A stretch of 51,077 bases of DNA from CAYWVR01 sp964461715 (GTDB lineage Bacteria; Planctomycetota; Phycisphaerae; FEN-1346). Location: positions 1-51,077 of the forward strand of contig CAYWVR010000025.1 in assembly GCA_964461715.1 (NCBI GenBank), in the 5' to 3' direction. Position numbers and translations under genes: made by a program. Under the pieces are notes generated by a model that saw only the letters and a list, made by a program, of their open reading frames with translations, made no database searches and was not told where the DNA came from. This document shows, in pieces, positions 48,449 to 51,077 of this stretch (the first letter of the stretch is position 1; the number at the start of each line of letters is the position of its first letter).

Positions 48449-49237
48449 CTACATCATTCCCGCCCCGACGCTCCAGAGGAGCAGGGCGATGACGAGGCTG
48501 TAGATGGAGGTGGAGCTGGCCACCGCCGATCCGATGAACATGGTCCGCTGGATGAGGCCGCCCTCGTCCAGGTTCTTCGCGATGCCCGTGCAGGCCTCGG
48601 CTCCCACGTATCCGATGCCGACGCTCGGGCCGCCCGCCCCCGCCCCCATGGCGATGGCGGCGCCGAGGAAGGCGGCGATGCGCGGCAGGCCCGCGACCCA
48701 GTCGCCGATCTCGACGGCTTCGGCCTCGTGGCCCACCATGAGAAGAATGGCCACGACGAAGCCGAGGATCGAGCCGTTCTGCGCGAGGGCTTGGGCGATG
48801 AGCATCGTCAGCGTGACGCGGCCTCGGCTCTCGGGGACGCGGGCGATGCCCTCGATGGCCTCGCCGGCCACGAGGCCCGCCCCGATGGCGCTTCCGATGG
48901 CGCTCATGCCCATCGAGAAGCCCGCCCCCAGCATTGCCGCCGCCGCCACCCAGTTGACGATCGATTCGGGGCTCGTGAAGATCAAGAGGAACGCCACCAC
49001 CAAGCCGAAGATGCCGCTCGTCTCGGCGATGGCCTGGCCGATGAGCATCGTCCGCAGGGTCTGGCCCGCCTGGGAAGGCTGGCGGGCGATGCCTTCGCCG
49101 GCCTTGCCGGCGGCATAGCCCTCGCCGACGCCGGGCCCGAGGGCTGCCAGGCCCACCGACAGCCCGGCCCCGATGAACTTGCTCGTCTCGAGCAGGCCGG
49201 CGCCACCGTCTTTCCAGATTTCGTCCCAGACTTCCAT
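48449..49237 (-). CDS. atpE: Fo-ATP synthase subunit c with three fused hairpins, one ion site
   Basis: This 262-residue protein has six membrane helices in three c-type hairpins, at about 17-88, 97-170 and 185-260. Hairpin 1 has GPGVGEGYAAG (Glu39), loop R-Q-P (52-54) and IGQAIAETSGIF (ion-binding Glu72). Hairpin 2 has Ala120 and Gln153 at these sites (LIAQALAQNGSI). Hairpin 3 has Ile208 and Ser241 (SAVASSTSIYSL) and has lost the R-Q-P loop. So only one of three hairpins can carry an ion. Its ATG abuts the atpB stop with no gap. No frameshift or stop interrupts the fusion. Confidence 0.93.
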   Translation of the reverse strand: MEVWDEIWKDGGAGLLETSKFIGAGLSVGLAALGPGVGEGYAAGKAGEGIARQPSQAGQTLRTMLIGQAIAETSGIFGLVVAFLLIFTSPESIVNWVAAAAMLGAGFSMGMSAIGSAIGAGLVAGEAIEGIARVPESRGRVTLTMLIAQALAQNGSILGFVVAILLMVGHEAEAVEIGDWVAGLPRIAAFLGAAIAMGAGAGGPSVGIGYVGAEACTGIAKNLDEGGLIQRTMFIGSAVASSTSIYSLVIALLLWSVGAGMM

Positions 49238-50347
49238 CTAGGCCTTGGCCTCCGCGGGCGTGTCCTCGGGCACGTGGATCTCGGCGTGGATGTCCTTGCC
49301 CGCCACCTGGATGTCCTCCTCCTCGTGAATCTCGACGGCGATGTACGTCAGGCACAGCACGGCGAAGACGAACGCCTGGACCGTCCCGACGAACAGCCCG
49401 AAGAACCCCTGCAGGAGGATCGGGAGGATGGGCTTCACGAAGCCGCCGATCAGGGCGATGATGATCGCTCCGCCGAAGATGTTGCCGAACAGACGGAAGC
49501 ACATCGAGAGAATCTCGGCGAACTTCCCGATGATGTTGAGGGGGGCCATGAAGAGGTTCGGCACGCCCACGGCCTTCGGCTCGCGCCTGGGCTTGAGCAG
49601 GAAGCAGAAGGAGGCGTACACGCCCAGCGCCCCGCCCAGCACCCAGCGCGCCAGGTCCGTCTCCCACTGGCTGTCGGCATACCACCCGACGAGGAACCCG
49701 AAGGCCCCGGCCGCCGCAAAGCCGAAGAGGCTCATCGCCACGCGGGCCCACGTCTTCTGGTAGGGGATGGTCAGCTTCCCGAGGTGGGGCTCGAAGTACT
49801 CGTCAAGGTACGTGCCCATGCCCTTGCGCTTGATGGCGAGGATGTGCATCAGGAAGAAGACCATGATGCCCAGGCCCCACGGGAAGTTGACGCTGCGCGA
49901 CGGCTCGATCGCCCCGGGGATGACGGCCGTGCCCCAGTCGCCGAGATCAAACATGAGGTTCGGTCCGCCGGGGCGGTCCGCCACGTGGTTGATCCACTCA
50001 AACACCCCCCCGGTCGGGAGGATGCCGATCATGTTGGCGGTCCAGACGAACAGAAAGATCGTGCCGATCAGCGGCAGGAACGTCCGCCCGTCCTTCGGGC
50101 CCAGCGTCCCGTAGACGACCTCCTGCAAAAAGCCGACGACCATCTCCAGCAGTGTCTGCTTGCGTCCCGGCACGAGCTTCAGGTTCCGCGCCAGGAGGCC
50201 GAACACCAGGGCCACGACGCCCACGACGACGAGCGTCATGAAGAGGACCTTGTAGGAGTACCCCCAGATGATCATGTTGAGCGGCCAGGGAGGCTCGCCC
50301 TCCCACGCCACCATCTGGATGGGCACGCTTGGCAGCGCGTCTTCCAT
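49238..50347 (-). CDS. atpB: Fo-ATP synthase subunit a with an inserted helical segment
   Basis: This is a 369-residue ion channel subunit (E. coli a is 271). Essential Arg285 lies in SMCFRLFGNIFGG, and Gln324 lies in GTVQAFVFAVLCLTYIAVEI (quoted in part). Between TYLDEYFEP (about 179-187) and MAPLNIIGKFAE (267-278), which are neighbours in ordinary a subunits, there is an insert of about 75 residues. It has two hydrophobic stretches (MSLFGFAAAGAFGFLVGWYA and VLGGALGVYASFCFLL). The C-terminus has a charged tail of about 30 residues. Start at ATG 50347. Confidence 0.93.
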   Translation of the reverse strand: MEDALPSVPIQMVAWEGEPPWPLNMIIWGYSYKVLFMTLVVVGVVALVFGLLARNLKLVPGRKQTLLEMVVGFLQEVVYGTLGPKDGRTFLPLIGTIFLFVWTANMIGILPTGGVFEWINHVADRPGGPNLMFDLGDWGTAVIPGAIEPSRSVNFPWGLGIMVFFLMHILAIKRKGMGTYLDEYFEPHLGKLTIPYQKTWARVAMSLFGFAAAGAFGFLVGWYADSQWETDLARWVLGGALGVYASFCFLLKPRREPKAVGVPNLFMAPLNIIGKFAEILSMCFRLFGNIFGGAIIIALIGGFVKPILPILLQGFFGLFVGTVQAFVFAVLCLTYIAVEIHEEEDIQVAGKDIHAEIHVPEDTPAEAKA

Positions 50348-50358
50348 CGGGACCTCGC

Positions 50359-50766
50359 TCAGTGCGGCTCGGCCGCGGGCCGCGCGCTTTCGACCACGGC
50401 CACGGCAACCGTCACGACGTTCACCAGAAAAAGCCCCCCGGCGGCGGCCCAGAGGTTGACGGCCGGGACCGCCCCGGCCAAGGCCAGCGCCCCGCCGTAG
50501 ACGGCCAATCGCCCCACCGCCGCCAGGCTCGCACGCGACGGCCGCGCCCGGTCGGCCTCGCGGCCGAGGCGTCGGAGGCCCCGGACCTTCAGGGCGTGGC
50601 CCGCCAGGCTTGCCGCGAACCCGAGGGCCAGCCCGGCGGCGAGCGGCGTGACGCCTCCCCCGGCCACGATCGCCCCGACGGCGGCGACGGCGGCACAGGC
50701 GGCCGCGATGCCGAGGACGCGTCCCTGGAACGCCTCGAACGCGCGGGTATCGGCGGGGGTCGTCAC
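50359..50766 (-). CDS. atpI: AtpI-like membrane protein
   Basis: This 135-residue protein has four predicted membrane helices (about 17-35, 38-58, 84-102 and 105-126). Its place between atpZ and atpB is the usual one for AtpI, which helps assemble the c ring. Sequence similarity of this family is low, so the call leans on position and topology. The start is GTG at 50766, overlapping the atpZ stop (GTGA). Confidence 0.75.
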   Translation of the reverse strand: MTTPADTRAFEAFQGRVLGIAAACAAVAAVGAIVAGGGVTPLAAGLALGFAASLAGHALKVRGLRRLGREADRARPSRASLAAVGRLAVYGGALALAGAVPAVNLWAAAGGLFLVNVVTVAVAVVESARPAAEPH

Positions 50767-50990
50767 TTCGTCATCGCTTTCATGAGGGTCCGATAGCTAC
50801 TGTACCCGCCCCCCACGATCCCGGCGCCGATGCCCACCAGGGTCGCCAGGGGGGACGTGTCGGTCGCCCGGTCCACGGCCCATCCGGCCACCCCGCCCAA
50901 GACGATCGCCCCGGCCATGACCCACGGCACCGCCAGAAGCTTGACGTTTCGCCGCAGCTCGCGGCGCTCCTCGCTGTCGCGGTCGGCCAT
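50763..50990 (-). CDS. atpZ: AtpZ-like small membrane protein
   Basis: This 75-residue protein has two membrane helices (about 20-38 and 44-63) and a charged N-terminus (MADRDSEERRELRRNVK). WVMAGAIVLGGVAGWAVDRA and the GIGAGIVGGGYSSYR segment resemble the AtpZ/AtpI group that opens many atp operons. The ATG at 50990 is preferred; the TTG at 51026 overlaps the -10 box and could not be used. It has no clear ribosome site. Confidence 0.75.
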   Translation of the reverse strand: MADRDSEERRELRRNVKLLAVPWVMAGAIVLGGVAGWAVDRATDTSPLATLVGIGAGIVGGGYSSYRTLMKAMTK

Positions 50991-51010
50991 GGTTGCACCG
51001 GGTGTTCCCG

Positions 51011-51051
51011 GAGAGTCGACTCTCAATACCGGCCGGGGGCGCGAGTGTCAA
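51011..51051 (-). promoter_or_regulatory. promoter of the ATP synthase operon with overlapping palindrome
   Basis: On the minus strand TTGACA (51051-51046), a 17-nt spacer and TATTGA (51028-51023). The perfect 14-bp palindrome GAGAGTCGACTCTC (51011-51024) overlaps the end of the -10 and the start site, a typical repressor position. A CCGGG-TGTT-CCCGG hairpin (50998-51011 on the plus strand) follows in the leader. Confidence 0.7.
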
Positions 51052-51077
51052 GGAAAACCGGCCACAAGGGGACGCTG

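Noticed and set aside
48449..49237. triple c subunit as a collapsed or duplicated assembly error
   Set aside because: The three hairpins differ strongly in sequence and in their linkers, which assembly duplication would not produce. The frame is intact and abuts atpB without a gap.
1..51077. CRISPR array, tRNA, rRNA or transposase
   Set aside because: No regularly spaced direct repeats, no cloverleaf-type sequence and no recognisable transposase or integrase frame were found by eye. A tRNAscan or covariance-model search would be decisive.

Overview
The window is a very GC-rich (roughly 70% by eye) bacterial chromosome fragment with dense, often overlapping genes (ATGA/GTGA/TGATG junctions). 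Kdo transferase WaaA, type II secretion/type IV pilus-like prepilins, a diacetamido-uronic acid sugar pathway and two FGly-type sulfatases point to a Gram-negative-type envelope. The combination is most like the Planctomycetota/PVC group. That assignment is an inference from gene content, not from a marker-gene tree. A run of exactly 100 Ns (21957-22056) shows that the sequence is a draft scaffold.

Layout: 182-1564 (-) is an operon of three small heat-shock proteins behind a sigma-54-like promoter. mnmG follows at 1786-3609 (+), then a decayed PhoD-like phosphatase and a PilZ protein. 4563-11384 (-) holds a double-VWA membrane protein and three prepilin-type proteins (PilV-, PulJ- and GspK-like). 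11778-17254 encodes all five steps from UDP-GlcNAc to UDP-ManNAc3NAcA: wbpI-like epimerase, wbpA, wbpB, wbpD, wbpE. The last three sit behind a perfect-consensus promoter. 17805-21907 (+) is a tandem pair of TMTC-like membrane-TPR proteins. After the scaffold gap come adk (-), a NUDIX hydrolase, rhomboid protease, pyruvate kinase and lipoprotein (+), then mutS, a retropepsin-like protease, two STAS proteins, a D-aminoacylase-like amidohydrolase and comEC (+). proB and waaA (-) lie beyond a perfect 21-bp terminator hairpin, followed by a HAD protein and a small membrane protein (+).

39134-51051 (-) is a complete but unusual F-type ATP synthase operon: atpZ-atpI-atpB-atpE(triple)-atpE(single)-atpF-atpH-[two sulfatases]-atpA-atpG-atpD-atpC. 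It is read from a TTGACA-N17-TATTGA promoter at the right edge. Its Fo sector looks remodelled in several ways. One c-subunit gene encodes three fused hairpins and keeps the ion-binding carboxylate only in the first. A second gene encodes an ordinary single-hairpin c. Both functional hairpins carry the two-glutamate motif known from a Na+-driven rotor. Subunit a has an extra segment with two predicted membrane helices, and subunit b has an extra N-terminal helix plus an exoplasmic domain. Two sulfatase genes split the Fo/stalk genes from the F1 genes. This is the most interesting system in the window.

Regulatory themes: several genes have a -10 box 6-10 nt from the start codon, which suggests leaderless transcripts. 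Palindromic repeats of at least two families sit at operon joints and between convergent genes. No tRNA, rRNA, CRISPR array or transposase was recognised.
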